DNA of 64,000 bases from Candidatus Sulfidibacterium hydrothermale (GCF_020149915.1 NZ_CP083760.1:2480001-2544000); one strand, 5' to 3'; positions 28,680 to 38,773 are shown, counted from the stretch's first letter. Numbers and translations are program-made. The notes: generated by a model not told the origin, from the sequence alone.

Positions 28680-29600
28680 ATGACAAATATGCAACAACCT
28701 CTTTCCGAAAGAAAAAAAATTGTTTTTATCGTCAACCCCAAGTCTGGAATACATAAACATACCCGTTTTAAAGAGGCGGTTCAGAAACATATTGACAGCA
28801 ACAAGTTCACGACTCTCATTCGAGAAACAGAATATGCAGGCCATGCCATTGAATTGAGCCGTGAAGCTGTTTTACAGAAAACAGATATTGTAGTGGCGGT
28901 GGGTGGCGATGGGACCATTAACGAAGTGGCTTCACAAATTATCGGGAGCAAAACTATTTTGGGCATCATCCCTCAAGGATCCGGAAACGGGCTGGCACGG
29001 CATCTCGGCATCCCACGCATGATTGGCGGGGCCATGAAACTGATTAACCGCCTGCACGTTACGGAAATCGACACCGCCACCATCAATGGCGTGCCTTTTG
29101 TCAGTATCGCCGGCGTAGGATTCGATGCCCTGGTCGCCAAATATTTCGCCAAATCAGAACGCCGCGGTTTTTTTTCGTACGCCCATTTGATCTCTTCTCA
29201 TTTCTTGTATTACAAACCGAAAAAATATTTTATTGAATTTGAAGACGGGACCACCGTAAAAACCCGTGCTCTCTTCATCAGCTTTGCCAACTCCAATCAG
29301 TTTGGGTACAACACGGCTATTGCTCCCAATGCCCGCCTGCGCGATGGCATGCTGGACGTAATTGTAGTGCAAAAACCCGGCATCTTTGATTTGCCTTTGG
29401 TGGCCAATCTGTTACTCCTGCGCGCCATCGACAAATCGAAATATGTGCAAAGTTACCGTTCCGGAAACTTTACCGTGACCCGGAAGAAAAAAAGAGTGGT
29501 TAATATTGACGGAGAAGCCCGGAAAATGGGCAAAAAACTGAAAGTAAAAGTCTATCCGTTATCATTAAAAGTAATTATTCCAAACCATGACATCAAATAA
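28680..29600 (+). CDS. Diacylglycerol kinase family lipid kinase
   Basis: 306 residues. DAGK catalytic domain (about 10-140) with VNPKSG, the nucleotide-binding VAVGGDGTINEVA (about 78-90) and GIIPQGSGNGLARHLG (about 101-116), then the second beta-sandwich domain. It phosphorylates a lipid such as diacylglycerol or a sphingoid base; in Bacteroidota, which make sphingolipids, either is possible. An ATG at 28689 is an alternative start. Its end overlaps the next gene by 14 bp. Confidence 0.9.
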   Translation: MTNMQQPLSERKKIVFIVNPKSGIHKHTRFKEAVQKHIDSNKFTTLIRETEYAGHAIELSREAVLQKTDIVVAVGGDGTINEVASQIIGSKTILGIIPQGSGNGLARHLGIPRMIGGAMKLINRLHVTEIDTATINGVPFVSIAGVGFDALVAKYFAKSERRGFFSYAHLISSHFLYYKPKKYFIEFEDGTTVKTRALFISFANSNQFGYNTAIAPNARLRDGMLDVIVVQKPGIFDLPLVANLLLLRAIDKSKYVQSYRSGNFTVTRKKKRVVNIDGEARKMGKKLKVKVYPLSLKVIIPNHDIK

Positions 29601-29925
29601 AAAAAACAGCCGGATGGTTTATTCTACCAATCCGGATTTTTCTTACGAGGAAGAGCCGGAAGAAGTGATTACGCCACCGCCTTCGCAACAGTTGCTATAC
29701 GTATCGCTGGACAAAAAACAACGAAAAGGCAAAAAAGTAACGCTGGTTACCGGATTTACAGGCAACGAAAACGATCTGAAAGCACTGGGGAAAAAACTGA
29801 AATCCCTTTGCGGAACCGGAGGCTCGGTAAAAAATGAAGAAATTATCATCCAGGGCGATTTTAGAGAACGAGTAAAAAGTTTCCTCGAAAAAGAAGGTTT
29901 TAAAGTCAAACAAAAAGGCGGATAA
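29587..29925 (+). CDS. SUI1/YciH-type translation initiation factor
   Basis: 112 residues. An acidic, proline-containing N-terminal tail (about 1-40) precedes the SUI1 fold (about 45-110; KGKKVTLVTGF, LKSLCGTGGSVKNEEIIIQG, VKSFLEKEGFKVK). It is the bacterial relative of eIF1, which affects start-codon fidelity. It overlaps the lipid kinase gene, so translation is likely coupled, though no functional link is known. Confidence 0.9.
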   Translation: MTSNKKNSRMVYSTNPDFSYEEEPEEVITPPPSQQLLYVSLDKKQRKGKKVTLVTGFTGNENDLKALGKKLKSLCGTGGSVKNEEIIIQGDFRERVKSFLEKEGFKVKQKGG

Positions 29926-29968
29926 ACCAAAAGTCAAGAATAAAAACAGTATAAACTAAAAACCAAAA

Positions 29969-31375
29969 ATGATGAAAAAACAAATCCTGCTGCTGATTTT
30001 CACCACCCTGATATTAGGAGGCATACAGGCACAAAACGTTGAAAAAGGGAAACTGGATATGCAAACGATTCATAAGATCATGGCGTCTTATCATCACAAT
30101 GCATCGGACAAAGCCTTACAAAATGCCATCACCCACAACGACATTAAAAAGCTGGCTAAAAATCGCAGTAACGAGGGAAAAGTCAATCATTTTTTCAATC
30201 ATCAGGTTACCGGCGTGCTGGCTACCACCAACCAAAAATCGTCAGGCCGGTGCTGGTTGTTTACCTCGCTCAACACCTTGCGTCCCATCGTCATTCGGAA
30301 ATATAATCTGCCTGATTTTGAATTCTCGGAAAACTACTGCTTTTTCTGGGATCAGTTCGAAAAAGCCAATCTTTTTATGGAAATTGCCATTTCCACAGCC
30401 AACGATCCTATGGACAGCCGTATGGTAAGCTGGCTCTTCCACAATCCCATTGGCGATGGCGGACAATGGGCTACCTTTAACGATTTGGTAAAAAAATACG
30501 GGCTGGTGCCGGCTTCGGCGATGCCCGAAACTTACCAAACCAATCATACCGCCATGCTTTCGCGGTTATTGCGCCGCAAGTTGCGCGAAGATGGTCTGGA
30601 ATTACGAAAAATGGTACAGGAAAAAAAGCCGGCAAAACAAATTACCCAGCGTAAAATTGAAATGCTGACCGGCATTTACCGGATGCTGGTACTGGCATTC
30701 GGTGAACCACCACAACACTTCACCTGGCAATACCGCGATAAAGAAGACAAAATCAGTCAACCCGAAAGTTTCACGCCACAGTCTTTCTTTAAAAAAGTAG
30801 TCGGGGTAAATGTGGATGACTACGTGATGTTCATGAACGACCCTACCCGGCCCTACTATAAACTTTATGATGTACAATTTGACCGGAATCTGGCCGAAGG
30901 CGGCAACTGGCGCTATATCAACCTTCCCAACGACACCATTAAAAAGTTTGCCATTCGTTCTATCGAAGACAATCAGGCCATGTATCTGTCTTGCGATGTG
31001 GGAAAACAATTCGACGGTAAAGCCGGTTTTCTGGACACCCGGCTTTATGATTATGATGACCTTTTCGGCGTAAAATTCGGAATGGATAAAGCACAACGAA
31101 TCAAAACCTTCGACAGTGGTTCTACCCACGGAATGGCACTGGTTGGCGTGAATGTACTGCCCGACGGAAAACCGGATAAATGGCTGATTGAAAACAGCTG
31201 GGGCCCCGATAAAGGACATCATGGTTTTCTTACCGCTACCGACAACTGGTTTGATAATTACATGTTCAGGCTGGTCATCAATAAAAAATACATTTCACCA
31301 AACATCTTAAAAATACTGAAAAGCAAGCCCATCTTACTTCCACCGTGGGATCCGGTTTTTACACCCGAACCTTAA
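29969..31375 (+). CDS. Exported C1B cysteine peptidase (bleomycin hydrolase/PepC family)
   Basis: 468 residues. The catalytic triad is visible: Cys95 (SSGRCWLF), His387 (GSTHGMALVG) and Asn409 (ENSWGPD). Unlike the cytoplasmic PepC of lactic acid bacteria it has a signal peptide (MMKKQILLLIFTTLILGG..., cleavage near IQAQ, residues 19-22), so it acts in the periplasm or outside. The core length matches the family. Bleomycin hydrolases form hexameric barrels with C-terminal trimming activity; the C-terminus here (PWDPVFTPEP) is longer than usual. Confidence 0.9.
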   Translation: MMKKQILLLIFTTLILGGIQAQNVEKGKLDMQTIHKIMASYHHNASDKALQNAITHNDIKKLAKNRSNEGKVNHFFNHQVTGVLATTNQKSSGRCWLFTSLNTLRPIVIRKYNLPDFEFSENYCFFWDQFEKANLFMEIAISTANDPMDSRMVSWLFHNPIGDGGQWATFNDLVKKYGLVPASAMPETYQTNHTAMLSRLLRRKLREDGLELRKMVQEKKPAKQITQRKIEMLTGIYRMLVLAFGEPPQHFTWQYRDKEDKISQPESFTPQSFFKKVVGVNVDDYVMFMNDPTRPYYKLYDVQFDRNLAEGGNWRYINLPNDTIKKFAIRSIEDNQAMYLSCDVGKQFDGKAGFLDTRLYDYDDLFGVKFGMDKAQRIKTFDSGSTHGMALVGVNVLPDGKPDKWLIENSWGPDKGHHGFLTATDNWFDNYMFRLVINKKYISPNILKILKSKPILLPPWDPVFTPEP

Positions 31376-31511
31376 GAATCCGTTCTCGCTTTTCAACAGC
31401 CCAAACGGGCTAAAAACCGGTAGTGCTTGCGTTGATTTCAGCGTGCTGCAAGTCTCGAACCACGCCATTGACGCATTTTAAAATACTACTGGTACGATTA
31501 AATTTTGTCCG

Positions 31512-31519
31512 TATCTTTG
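31512..31519 (+). promoter_or_regulatory. Candidate -7 element of the mscS-DUF554 pair
   Basis: TATCTTTG matches TAnnTTTG, about 80 bp before the start; the -33 element is unclear. The upstream gap (31376-31598) also holds a small AGCCC/GGGCT stem near 31398 that may end the peptidase transcript. Confidence 0.4.
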
Positions 31520-31598
31520 GCAAAAATTTTGCCCGGAAAACAAGATTTTGTCCGGGATAAACTGTTTCAACCATTTTTAAACACCGCAAACTATTGAT

Positions 31599-32882
31599 AT
31601 GAATCTTTACCTGAAAAACCTTACCGTTTATCTTATTCATTTATTTCAAAAAGCCGGAATGTCGCCCAACTGGGCCGAAACCACCGGGGAAACGCTCTCA
31701 CTTATCCTGCTCTTTTTGTTTTCATACATCATCTTTAGACTCACCTGGAGCGGAATGAAAAAGATACTGATTCCGGTTTTCAGGCGCTCACGTAACCAGT
31801 TTGACGATTTGTTGGTAAAACACCGTTTGTTTCGAAGAATCTCGTATCTCGTCCCTACGCTTATTCTCTACTATTTTGCACAGGACAGTGTTTATTCGCT
31901 TCCGGTTCTTATCAGCATTATCCAGCGAACCCTGGAAGTTACTTTTGTGGTTATTATCATTCTGGTCATCGACAGCCTTTTATCTACCCTGAACGACTAT
32001 TATAACCGGTTTGAATTTTCAAAAGACCATCCCATTACCGGGCTGATACAAATTGTAAAAATCATCATTTACTTTTTCGGGCTCCTGTTTGCCATTGCCA
32101 CGCTTTTACACCGCGATTTAAGCACCCTGTTTGTCGGACTGGGAACTCTTTCTGCTATTTTGATGTTGATTTTCCGCGATCCGATTCTCGGATTTGTAGG
32201 CGGACTGCAACTCACCTTTAACAAAATGATTCGTATCGGCGACTGGATCAGCATGCCGCAATACCATGCCGACGGTACCGTTATGGAAATTACGCTGACT
32301 ACCATTAAAATTCAAAACTGGGACAAAACCATCGTCACCGTACCCACTTACAGCCTGGTTTCCAACTCTTTCCAAAACTGGCGAGGGATGGAAGAAGCCG
32401 GCGGAAGACGAATTAAACGAGCGGTGTACATCGACATGGACAGTGTACATTTTGTAACGCAGGAAGAGCTGGAAAAATTCAAAGAAATTAAAATCCTGAA
32501 GCCCTACCTTGAGAAAAAAGAAAAAGAGATTCAGGAGTATAACCAAAAATTTCAGGTAGACCCGTCGGTGGTGGTCAACGGACGACGGCAAACCAATCTT
32601 GGCATTTTCAGGGCTTACCTGAAAGCTTATCTGCAACACCGCGAAGACATTCGAAAAGACATGACTTTCCTGGTAAGACAACTGCCCCCGTCAGAAAAAG
32701 GAATTCCCATAGAAATTTATGTTTTTACCAAAACCACGGCCTGGGCAGAATATGAAGACATCCAGGCAGATATTTTTGATTTGATTTTAGCCGTCTTGCC
32801 CGAATTCGGTTTGCGGGTGTACCAATTTCCCAAAAGCGGCGACCTGGCTCAATTAGGAACAAAACAGACAAACATCGGATAA
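31599..32882 (+). CDS. Mechanosensitive ion channel, MscS family
   Basis: 427 residues. About five membrane helices (1-190), then the pore-lining helix and the MscS beta domain (about 165-290: LFVGLGTLSAILMLIFRDPI, LGFVGGLQLTFNKMIRIGDW, TVMEITLTTIKIQNWD, TVPTYSLVSNSFQNW) and a C-terminal cytoplasmic domain with a charged helix (about 285-310). The YbdG-like size and the intermediate number of helices suggest a medium-sized osmotic channel. Its stop overlaps the next start (TAATG). Confidence 0.92.
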   Translation: MNLYLKNLTVYLIHLFQKAGMSPNWAETTGETLSLILLFLFSYIIFRLTWSGMKKILIPVFRRSRNQFDDLLVKHRLFRRISYLVPTLILYYFAQDSVYSLPVLISIIQRTLEVTFVVIIILVIDSLLSTLNDYYNRFEFSKDHPITGLIQIVKIIIYFFGLLFAIATLLHRDLSTLFVGLGTLSAILMLIFRDPILGFVGGLQLTFNKMIRIGDWISMPQYHADGTVMEITLTTIKIQNWDKTIVTVPTYSLVSNSFQNWRGMEEAGGRRIKRAVYIDMDSVHFVTQEELEKFKEIKILKPYLEKKEKEIQEYNQKFQVDPSVVVNGRRQTNLGIFRAYLKAYLQHREDIRKDMTFLVRQLPPSEKGIPIEIYVFTKTTAWAEYEDIQADIFDLILAVLPEFGLRVYQFPKSGDLAQLGTKQTNIG

Positions 32883-33571
32883 TGATTGGAACTTTAGTTA
32901 ACGTAGCTACAGTAATTGTCGGCAGTCTGACCGGTCTTCTTCTGAAAAGCCGGTTACCCGACCGGTTCATTAAAATATTTTTTCAGGTTATCGGTTTATT
33001 TACGCTTTATCTCGGTGTTTCCATGGCCTTAAAATCCACCCATGTTTTACAGATGGTTTTCAGCCTGATCATTGGTGCTGTTATCGGAGAAAGTCTTCAC
33101 CTGGACCGCGGACTGGAAAAAATGGCCGATGTGATAAAAAAACGGTTTAAAAGTAAAAATGAACGTTTTACCGACGGATTGCTTACGGCATTCCTGCTCT
33201 ATTGTATGGGTTCGTTAACCATTCTGGGAGCCATTGAAGAGGGAATGAACGGTGATCCGCACCTGCTGTTAATTAAATCGCTGATGGATGGTGTTTCTTC
33301 CATTGCACTGGCATCAGGACTTGGTATTGGCGTTTTATTCTCTGCCGTTCCGCTGCTTATTTTTCAGGGAGGCATTACGTTGCTGGCCATGTGGCTGGGC
33401 GATTTTTTCCCGGCGGTTATGATAACCGAACTATCGGCGGTCGGAGGAATTCTTTTGCTGGGACTTGGTATTGATATTTTGGGAATCAAAAAAATAAAAG
33501 TCATTAACATGCTGCCTGCACTGGTGGTGATTGTTTTCCTGATCTGGCTTTTCCCCGGAACGGGAGTATAA
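32882..33571 (+). CDS. DUF554 family membrane protein
   Basis: 229 residues with about six to seven hydrophobic segments. The family signature is clear: MIGTLVNVATVIVGSLTG at the start, a charged cytoplasmic loop (about 78-98, LDRGLEKMADVIKKRFKSKN), FLLYCMGSLTILGAIEEG and GLGIDILGIKKIKV. DUF554 (YdfK) proteins have no established function; a transport role is assumed. Translation is probably coupled to the mscS gene. Confidence 0.9.
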   Translation: MIGTLVNVATVIVGSLTGLLLKSRLPDRFIKIFFQVIGLFTLYLGVSMALKSTHVLQMVFSLIIGAVIGESLHLDRGLEKMADVIKKRFKSKNERFTDGLLTAFLLYCMGSLTILGAIEEGMNGDPHLLLIKSLMDGVSSIALASGLGIGVLFSAVPLLIFQGGITLLAMWLGDFFPAVMITELSAVGGILLLGLGIDILGIKKIKVINMLPALVVIVFLIWLFPGTGV

Positions 33572-33596
33572 CCGGACCCCACAAAACAGGCGGATT

Positions 33597-34025
33597 TTAC
33601 TCTCCGGAAATATTGAGCTGCTCTACATCAACGCCTGCACGACGCAACAAATCCAAGCCATCAGTAATACGGTATTTTCTGTCATATACCACCCGGCTGA
33701 TTCCTGCCTGAATAATCAGCTTGGAACATTCAATACAAGGCGAATCAGTTACATATAACGTAGCTCCTTTGCTGCTGTTATTCGATTGGGCTACCTTGGT
33801 GATGGCATTGGCTTCGGCATGTAAAACATATTGCTTGGTCGTTCCGGTTTCATCTTCGCATACATTTTCAAACCCCGAAGGGGTTCCGTTGTAACCATCT
33901 GAAATAATCATACGGTCTTTTACGATCAGAGCCCCCACCTGCCGACGTTTACAATACGAATTTTTTGCCCACACGTGGGCCATTTCCAAATAACTTTTAT
34001 CAAACTTTGCACTTTTTTTCCCCAT
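33597..34025 (-). CDS. Deoxycytidylate (dCMP) deaminase
   Basis: 142 residues from the ATG at 34025 (34031 is possible). It deaminates dCMP to dUMP for thymidylate synthesis. The zinc site is complete: HAEAN (about 71-75) and PCIEC (about 98-102); RRQVGALIVKD and SDGYNGTP are also typical of the ComEB/dCMP deaminase family. It converges on the DUF554 gene with 25 bp between stops. Confidence 0.92.
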   Translation of the reverse strand: MGKKSAKFDKSYLEMAHVWAKNSYCKRRQVGALIVKDRMIISDGYNGTPSGFENVCEDETGTTKQYVLHAEANAITKVAQSNNSSKGATLYVTDSPCIECSKLIIQAGISRVVYDRKYRITDGLDLLRRAGVDVEQLNISGE

Positions 34026-34087
34026 GATCAAATCGCTTTCAATTGGTTGCGCTAAGATATTACTATTTTCCGTTCTGCTAAAAGCAC

Positions 34088-35434
34088 TCAGGAGAAAGAA
34101 TGAAACAAACGACCGGTTTCTTCCATAATTTCGGCATACAGCTTTTCGGCTTCTGACAATAAACGATTTTTTTTACGCCGGTTTCGCCAATACCGTCCGA
34201 GCGCAACGGTTTTCCGGTAAAGCCGGGCATAATTCCACGAAAAAGCAGCGAAAAACGGCAATGTTACGGCATAAAGGATAGTAATTACCGGCCGGTGAAA
34301 TCCCCACTGAACCAAAAGAATCTGTATCAGGTAAAATAGCGGGAAAGTGATAAAGCTCAGCACAAATTTAAAAGAACTCCGGAACTGTGGATCTTTGATC
34401 TTATTGCCTGTTGCAATGCAGATATTCCACGGAAAAAAGTGATTCAGATAACCATAAAGAAAAAACGGAAATCCAAGCAGCAGCAGGATCCGGTTCAAAA
34501 AGAGCCGTCCTTTCGTTGCCGGCTGTACATCTGGAATTTTCAATGTTTTCAACTGTTGCCGGTAATGTTGCACTTTTTCTGCCAGGCGTTTCATTTTGTC
34601 CGGCGATGTCTGTTCAAACCGGTTCAAGCGGGCAATAATCTCTTTTTCGGCACGAAATTGATGATACAAATCGGTGTCATCAAGATTTAACTGCCGGCAG
34701 GCATCACGGCGATAAGCTTTCCGGAGAAAATCAACCGCATCATAATATTGACTTTCGATGTTGATCATCAACGGTTTCATTTCGCGGGCCAGTTTTTCCT
34801 TGATGCGGTTATAAGCTACTGCCGGATTTTCTTTATACACCTCATAAAATTCCGATACGGCAAACGGTTTTCCGAAAATAACCAGCAAATCAGACCGGAA
34901 GTTTTCATAATCAGAATAATTGATTCCCACCGGAACAATTTTCATGTCCAGCAAAAAATTTTCGGCTTCTTCCGCCTGAAAAGCAATACGGGCAAACCCT
35001 TTTTTTAAACTCCGCAATTTCCGGAAACCGGCATGATTCCCTTCGGGAAGAATTACAAATCCGTTTTTATTACGGATAATATCCAGGGTTTTCCTAAATG
35101 TCAGTTCATTCTTTTTTAATGAATCGTAACCATCGCGGATGCGGTAAACCGGAAGGATCTTCAAAAAATAAAGAATGCGGGCAATCTGCTTGTTTTTAAA
35201 AATATCTGAACGGGCAACAAAAACAAATTGATTGGAGAGTGAGAATTCAATGGCCAAAGCATCCATCAAAGCATTTTGATGGTTGGGCGTAAAGATTAAA
35301 TGTTCGTTTAACGGAAGTTTTTCCCGGTTTACATAAACCACTTTCCGGTAAAAAATTTTGTCGTGCCAAAAGCGCAAAAAGGTTTTCAGGGCAGCATACG
35401 ACCGGGAATATTTTTCAATATTTTCTACTCCCAT
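34088..35434 (-). CDS. PlsC-type acyltransferase (1-acylglycerol-3-phosphate acyltransferase family)
   Basis: 448 residues. The acyltransferase domain occupies about 30-220: motif I is NHQNALMD (HX4D), and ILPEGNHAGFR carries the EG motif. The C-terminal half has a helical region (about 225-300, charged) and three or four membrane helices (about 310-410). Longer than a simple PlsC, it resembles the Bacteroidota variants annotated as glycerol acyltransferase; the acceptor lipid is not known. It lies 5 bp after the BASS transporter gene and is probably co-transcribed. Confidence 0.88.
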   Translation of the reverse strand: MGVENIEKYSRSYAALKTFLRFWHDKIFYRKVVYVNREKLPLNEHLIFTPNHQNALMDALAIEFSLSNQFVFVARSDIFKNKQIARILYFLKILPVYRIRDGYDSLKKNELTFRKTLDIIRNKNGFVILPEGNHAGFRKLRSLKKGFARIAFQAEEAENFLLDMKIVPVGINYSDYENFRSDLLVIFGKPFAVSEFYEVYKENPAVAYNRIKEKLAREMKPLMINIESQYYDAVDFLRKAYRRDACRQLNLDDTDLYHQFRAEKEIIARLNRFEQTSPDKMKRLAEKVQHYRQQLKTLKIPDVQPATKGRLFLNRILLLLGFPFFLYGYLNHFFPWNICIATGNKIKDPQFRSSFKFVLSFITFPLFYLIQILLVQWGFHRPVITILYAVTLPFFAAFSWNYARLYRKTVALGRYWRNRRKKNRLLSEAEKLYAEIMEETGRLFHSFS

Positions 35435-35439
35435 ATTGA

Positions 35440-36414
35440 TTATCCTTTTTTAAAAATCCGGCGAAAACTAAAATGGGGTTTATTCCATATTCCGGCAAGC
35501 GTCAATCCGGCCACAATATGCCATATTCCCCACCAGGCAGCGATAATGGCCATTCCGCCCAGCTCTAAATCCGGCGGAAAAATTCGCGGATTAAAAATCA
35601 ACACCAAAGCCAATCCGGAATTTTGAATTCCCGTTTCAATAGAAATGGTCCGCCGGTCAATCACCGGACGTTTAAAGATTTTGGCCACATAATATCCCGA
35701 AGCCAGTGCCAAAGCATTATGTACCAATACAATTAAAAAAATGTATTTGATCACAACCAGAAAATGCTGAAAATTCTTGGCAAAGGCAATCACGACAATT
35801 ACAACAAAAAGCAATATAGAGAATCGTTTGAATGATTTCGTAATTTTTGTAGCAAATGCAGGCCATTTGGTATTTACAAAAATTCCTAAAATCAACGGAA
35901 TACCCAAAATCAGGAAAACCGTGCGGAACATTTGAAGCGTATCAATATGTAACGGACGCACCAACTGGGCTGCATGGGCATGATGCACCAAAAAACGGGT
36001 GTATAAATTCCCCCACAATGCAAAATTCAGCGGGGTCATAAAAACGGCAGCCATCGTAGCAATGGCCGTTAAGCTCACCGAAAGCGCCACATTGCCTTTG
36101 GCCAGCGACGAAATAAAATTGGAAACATTTCCACCGGGACAGGCTGCTACCAAAATCATTCCCAATGCAATGGTCGGAGTAATAACATCCCGCAACAAAA
36201 CAGCCAACACAAATGTCAAAAACGGCAATACCAGAAACTGCGAAAATACGCCAACAAAAGCCGACTTTGGATTGAGCAATAACTTTTTAAAATGATCCAG
36301 TTTAATTTCCAAAGCTACCCCAAACATAACAAATGCCAGGGCAATATTCAACGCCTGAAGGCCCTGCGGACTGAAATTCAGACGAATATGATCAAAAGCC
36401 TGTAATGTCTCCAT
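35440..36414 (-). CDS. Bile acid:sodium symporter (BASS) family transporter
   Basis: 324 residues from the ATG at 36414; about nine to ten membrane helices. The conserved stretches GMILVAACPGGNVSNFISSLAKGNVALS (in two halves, about 105-132) and SIETGIQNSGLALVLIFNP are typical of the BASS/SLC10 fold where the sodium sites are formed. Substrate unknown; bacterial relatives carry organic anions, including pantoate and 2-keto acids. Confidence 0.9.
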   Translation of the reverse strand: METLQAFDHIRLNFSPQGLQALNIALAFVMFGVALEIKLDHFKKLLLNPKSAFVGVFSQFLVLPFLTFVLAVLLRDVITPTIALGMILVAACPGGNVSNFISSLAKGNVALSVSLTAIATMAAVFMTPLNFALWGNLYTRFLVHHAHAAQLVRPLHIDTLQMFRTVFLILGIPLILGIFVNTKWPAFATKITKSFKRFSILLFVVIVVIAFAKNFQHFLVVIKYIFLIVLVHNALALASGYYVAKIFKRPVIDRRTISIETGIQNSGLALVLIFNPRIFPPDLELGGMAIIAAWWGIWHIVAGLTLAGIWNKPHFSFRRIFKKG

Positions 36415-36490
36415 GAATCTACTACTCTTTGGGTTGCATAGATACACAATTTTTTTTGTTTAGCCTACTTTCCTTTTACCATTAAGCATA

Positions 36491-36520
36491 AAAAAACCGG
36501 AGAGCTGGCTCTCCGGTTTA
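36491..36520 (-). terminator. Rho-independent terminator after the LruC gene
   Basis: A perfect 10-bp stem (AACCGGAGAG/CTCTCCGGTT, 4-nt loop) followed on the minus strand by TTTTTT. It sits 16 bp after the lipoprotein gene stop. Confidence 0.88.
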
Positions 36521-36535
36521 AATCCTTTTTGAAGT

Positions 36536-38593
36536 TTATTTTCCTTCTGGTTTTTGATAGATATTGTCCGCATCACGGTATCCTGCTTTATCCTTATACC
36601 AATCCGGATAAAGTGTTCCGCTGCTTTCTGCCCATTCACCAAAATGTTTATAGGCACTCAGGATATCCACTTTTTCTATCGGATAATCGAAATGTTCAAT
36701 GATATTGAGTCCCCACGGCAAATTGGTTTTCGTTTTGTAATAGCGTCCTACAGCCGGGTTACTGTCATCATTTTCTGTACCGAAGAAAGCATGATCTGCC
36801 AGGTCGGTGGGCAAATGGTCAGGCAGATGCACTTCGCGTCCCCGGTCTCTGTCCACAAAGATAAACGGGTTGTAAGGCGGGTTTCCTAAATCGCCCAATC
36901 CCACAGGATGAGTAAAAGTAATGGAAACGCGCATGGTATCAGGAGTAACATAAGGCGCTGTTTCTTCCGTATTTACACCTAATCCTTGTCCCGGATTATG
37001 CATAACGTCAAATCCGTCTTCCCATAAAATAACGACTGCTTTTGACTGGTTTGCTTCCAGATTCCGGCTATCAAGCGTAACCACACTTCCGGAAACATGA
37101 AGATCACCGGTTACATTGGAAACAAGCTGATTATCTATCGGCAACTGAAAACCAAATCCATTATGGAAATAAGCTCCCATGGCACGCAAAACAAAAATAC
37201 CGTTAACCTGAACCACATTATTTTCTCCGTTGGTAATCTGGTTAAAATTATAATCGATTACGGCATCATTAAAATCATAATCTCCCGTTGACGGCCAAAG
37301 GTCTTCAAAGGCCAACGTTCCAAATTCCCCTTCATTAAAATAATAATTGTTAAAGGCTTTGGCAGGATCATCAGGATAATCATCAAAATGATCGGGAACT
37401 CCGTCTCCATCGCTATCAACCCCTGTATAATCGATCAAAGGCATGGTTGCCTGATCCACGGCCTGTATAGGATTAGCAGTAACATAAAAAATAGCATCAT
37501 TAAAGTCCTGATCACAACCGCTTAAATCTCTCCGGATATCTTCAAAACTAAGTAAAAACAGTTTACGGGCATTGTCTGACAACAACACAGCATGTTGTTT
37601 TAAATCAGGATTCGATTCGGGATTCAGGTTTTTATCTGAATAGAGCACCCATTTTCCGTCAGTAACCTCTTCGTTTTTCCATCCATCAGCAAAAAGCACA
37701 AAACCAATGCTGGTGTTAGGAGGAAATTGTCCGATATGGACTTTATTTCCGGCATGCAATCCGCCTCCGGATCCCTGAAAAGAAACATTGGGGAAAATTA
37801 TGGTAATCGTATCAATATCATCCGGACTCTGAGGAGGATTACCGGTAGGATAAGTATAAAATCCCAACACATTACGGTAGCCGGCTCCTTCCGAAACAAA
37901 AGTAACCCACACATCGCAGGTAGCATTTAAATGCACATCCTGATCATATTTCGAAAGAAAATACTGGGGATGAGTTTGGGGTAACCGGCTTCTTTCGGGA
38001 AGTGTATTGTTCACATCATTCAAAAACTCACAGGTAATCGGGTCATTATCCGGTTCCAAATAATCCGGAACACCCAGGCTGTTATAGCCACCAAGAAATT
38101 TTATGACATGCGAACTCACCGCCCGTGCTGCCATTGCAGATTTAAAAACGGCTGTTTTTTGTTCTCCGCCCAACGTCAAATCAAAGCCATTTTGTTCCAG
38201 CGGCACCATTCCCGGTGTAGGAATCCCTACATAATCCGAGCGGACATATAAACTATCGTAATAGGAAGGCACAGAATAATCTACCGCATAAATCCCGGAC
38301 TGGTCTGTCATTCCGCTCACAATCAACTGTCCGCCATTTTCAGGATCACCGGTAAAAATAGAAAATTTGGCTCCGGCAATAGGATTTCCGGTATTATCCA
38401 GTGCTTTAATCTGAAGGTCGGCAGGTTTAGTGGTTTTCCATTCAAATGTACTGTTCACCACCAAATCCTCCATTGTCTTTTCATTTTCCGGAACCGGGTT
38501 AGTACTCTCGTTGGTATTACATGACGCCAGCATAAGCAGGCTGATCACTACTCCGGAAATAATCTTTAAAATTTTGTAATTATACTCCATCAT
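36536..38593 (-). CDS. LruC domain-containing surface lipoprotein
   Basis: 685 residues. Lipobox LASC (Cys25). A carboxypeptidase-regulatory-like Ig domain (about 55-130, GNPIAGAKFSIFTGD), a DUF4114-type region (about 270-390, ending DQDFNDAIFYVTANP), a calcium-binding type stretch (DSDGDGVPDHFDDYPDDP, about 404-421) and the LruC domain (about 430-685, FEDLWPSTGDYDFNDAVIDYNF). LruC proteins are surface lipoproteins first described in Leptospira; function is unknown, probably structural or adhesive. It is monocistronic. Confidence 0.88.
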   Translation of the reverse strand: MMEYNYKILKIISGVVISLLMLASCNTNESTNPVPENEKTMEDLVVNSTFEWKTTKPADLQIKALDNTGNPIAGAKFSIFTGDPENGGQLIVSGMTDQSGIYAVDYSVPSYYDSLYVRSDYVGIPTPGMVPLEQNGFDLTLGGEQKTAVFKSAMAARAVSSHVIKFLGGYNSLGVPDYLEPDNDPITCEFLNDVNNTLPERSRLPQTHPQYFLSKYDQDVHLNATCDVWVTFVSEGAGYRNVLGFYTYPTGNPPQSPDDIDTITIIFPNVSFQGSGGGLHAGNKVHIGQFPPNTSIGFVLFADGWKNEEVTDGKWVLYSDKNLNPESNPDLKQHAVLLSDNARKLFLLSFEDIRRDLSGCDQDFNDAIFYVTANPIQAVDQATMPLIDYTGVDSDGDGVPDHFDDYPDDPAKAFNNYYFNEGEFGTLAFEDLWPSTGDYDFNDAVIDYNFNQITNGENNVVQVNGIFVLRAMGAYFHNGFGFQLPIDNQLVSNVTGDLHVSGSVVTLDSRNLEANQSKAVVILWEDGFDVMHNPGQGLGVNTEETAPYVTPDTMRVSITFTHPVGLGDLGNPPYNPFIFVDRDRGREVHLPDHLPTDLADHAFFGTENDDSNPAVGRYYKTKTNLPWGLNIIEHFDYPIEKVDILSAYKHFGEWAESSGTLYPDWYKDKAGYRDADNIYQKPEGK

Positions 38594-38773
38594 TCATTAA
38601 TTATTTATTGTTTTACTTATTTTCCTGAATATATTGCTGGATATAAATTCCGTATCAATAATATAAAAGCAACTTACGTGCCATTCACCAAAAAACACTG
38701 TATTTGTTCTTTTTACAACATTTCGACAAGTTATTTTTTCTCCATTCGGGAAAACTTTTCCCCAAAAAAGAAA

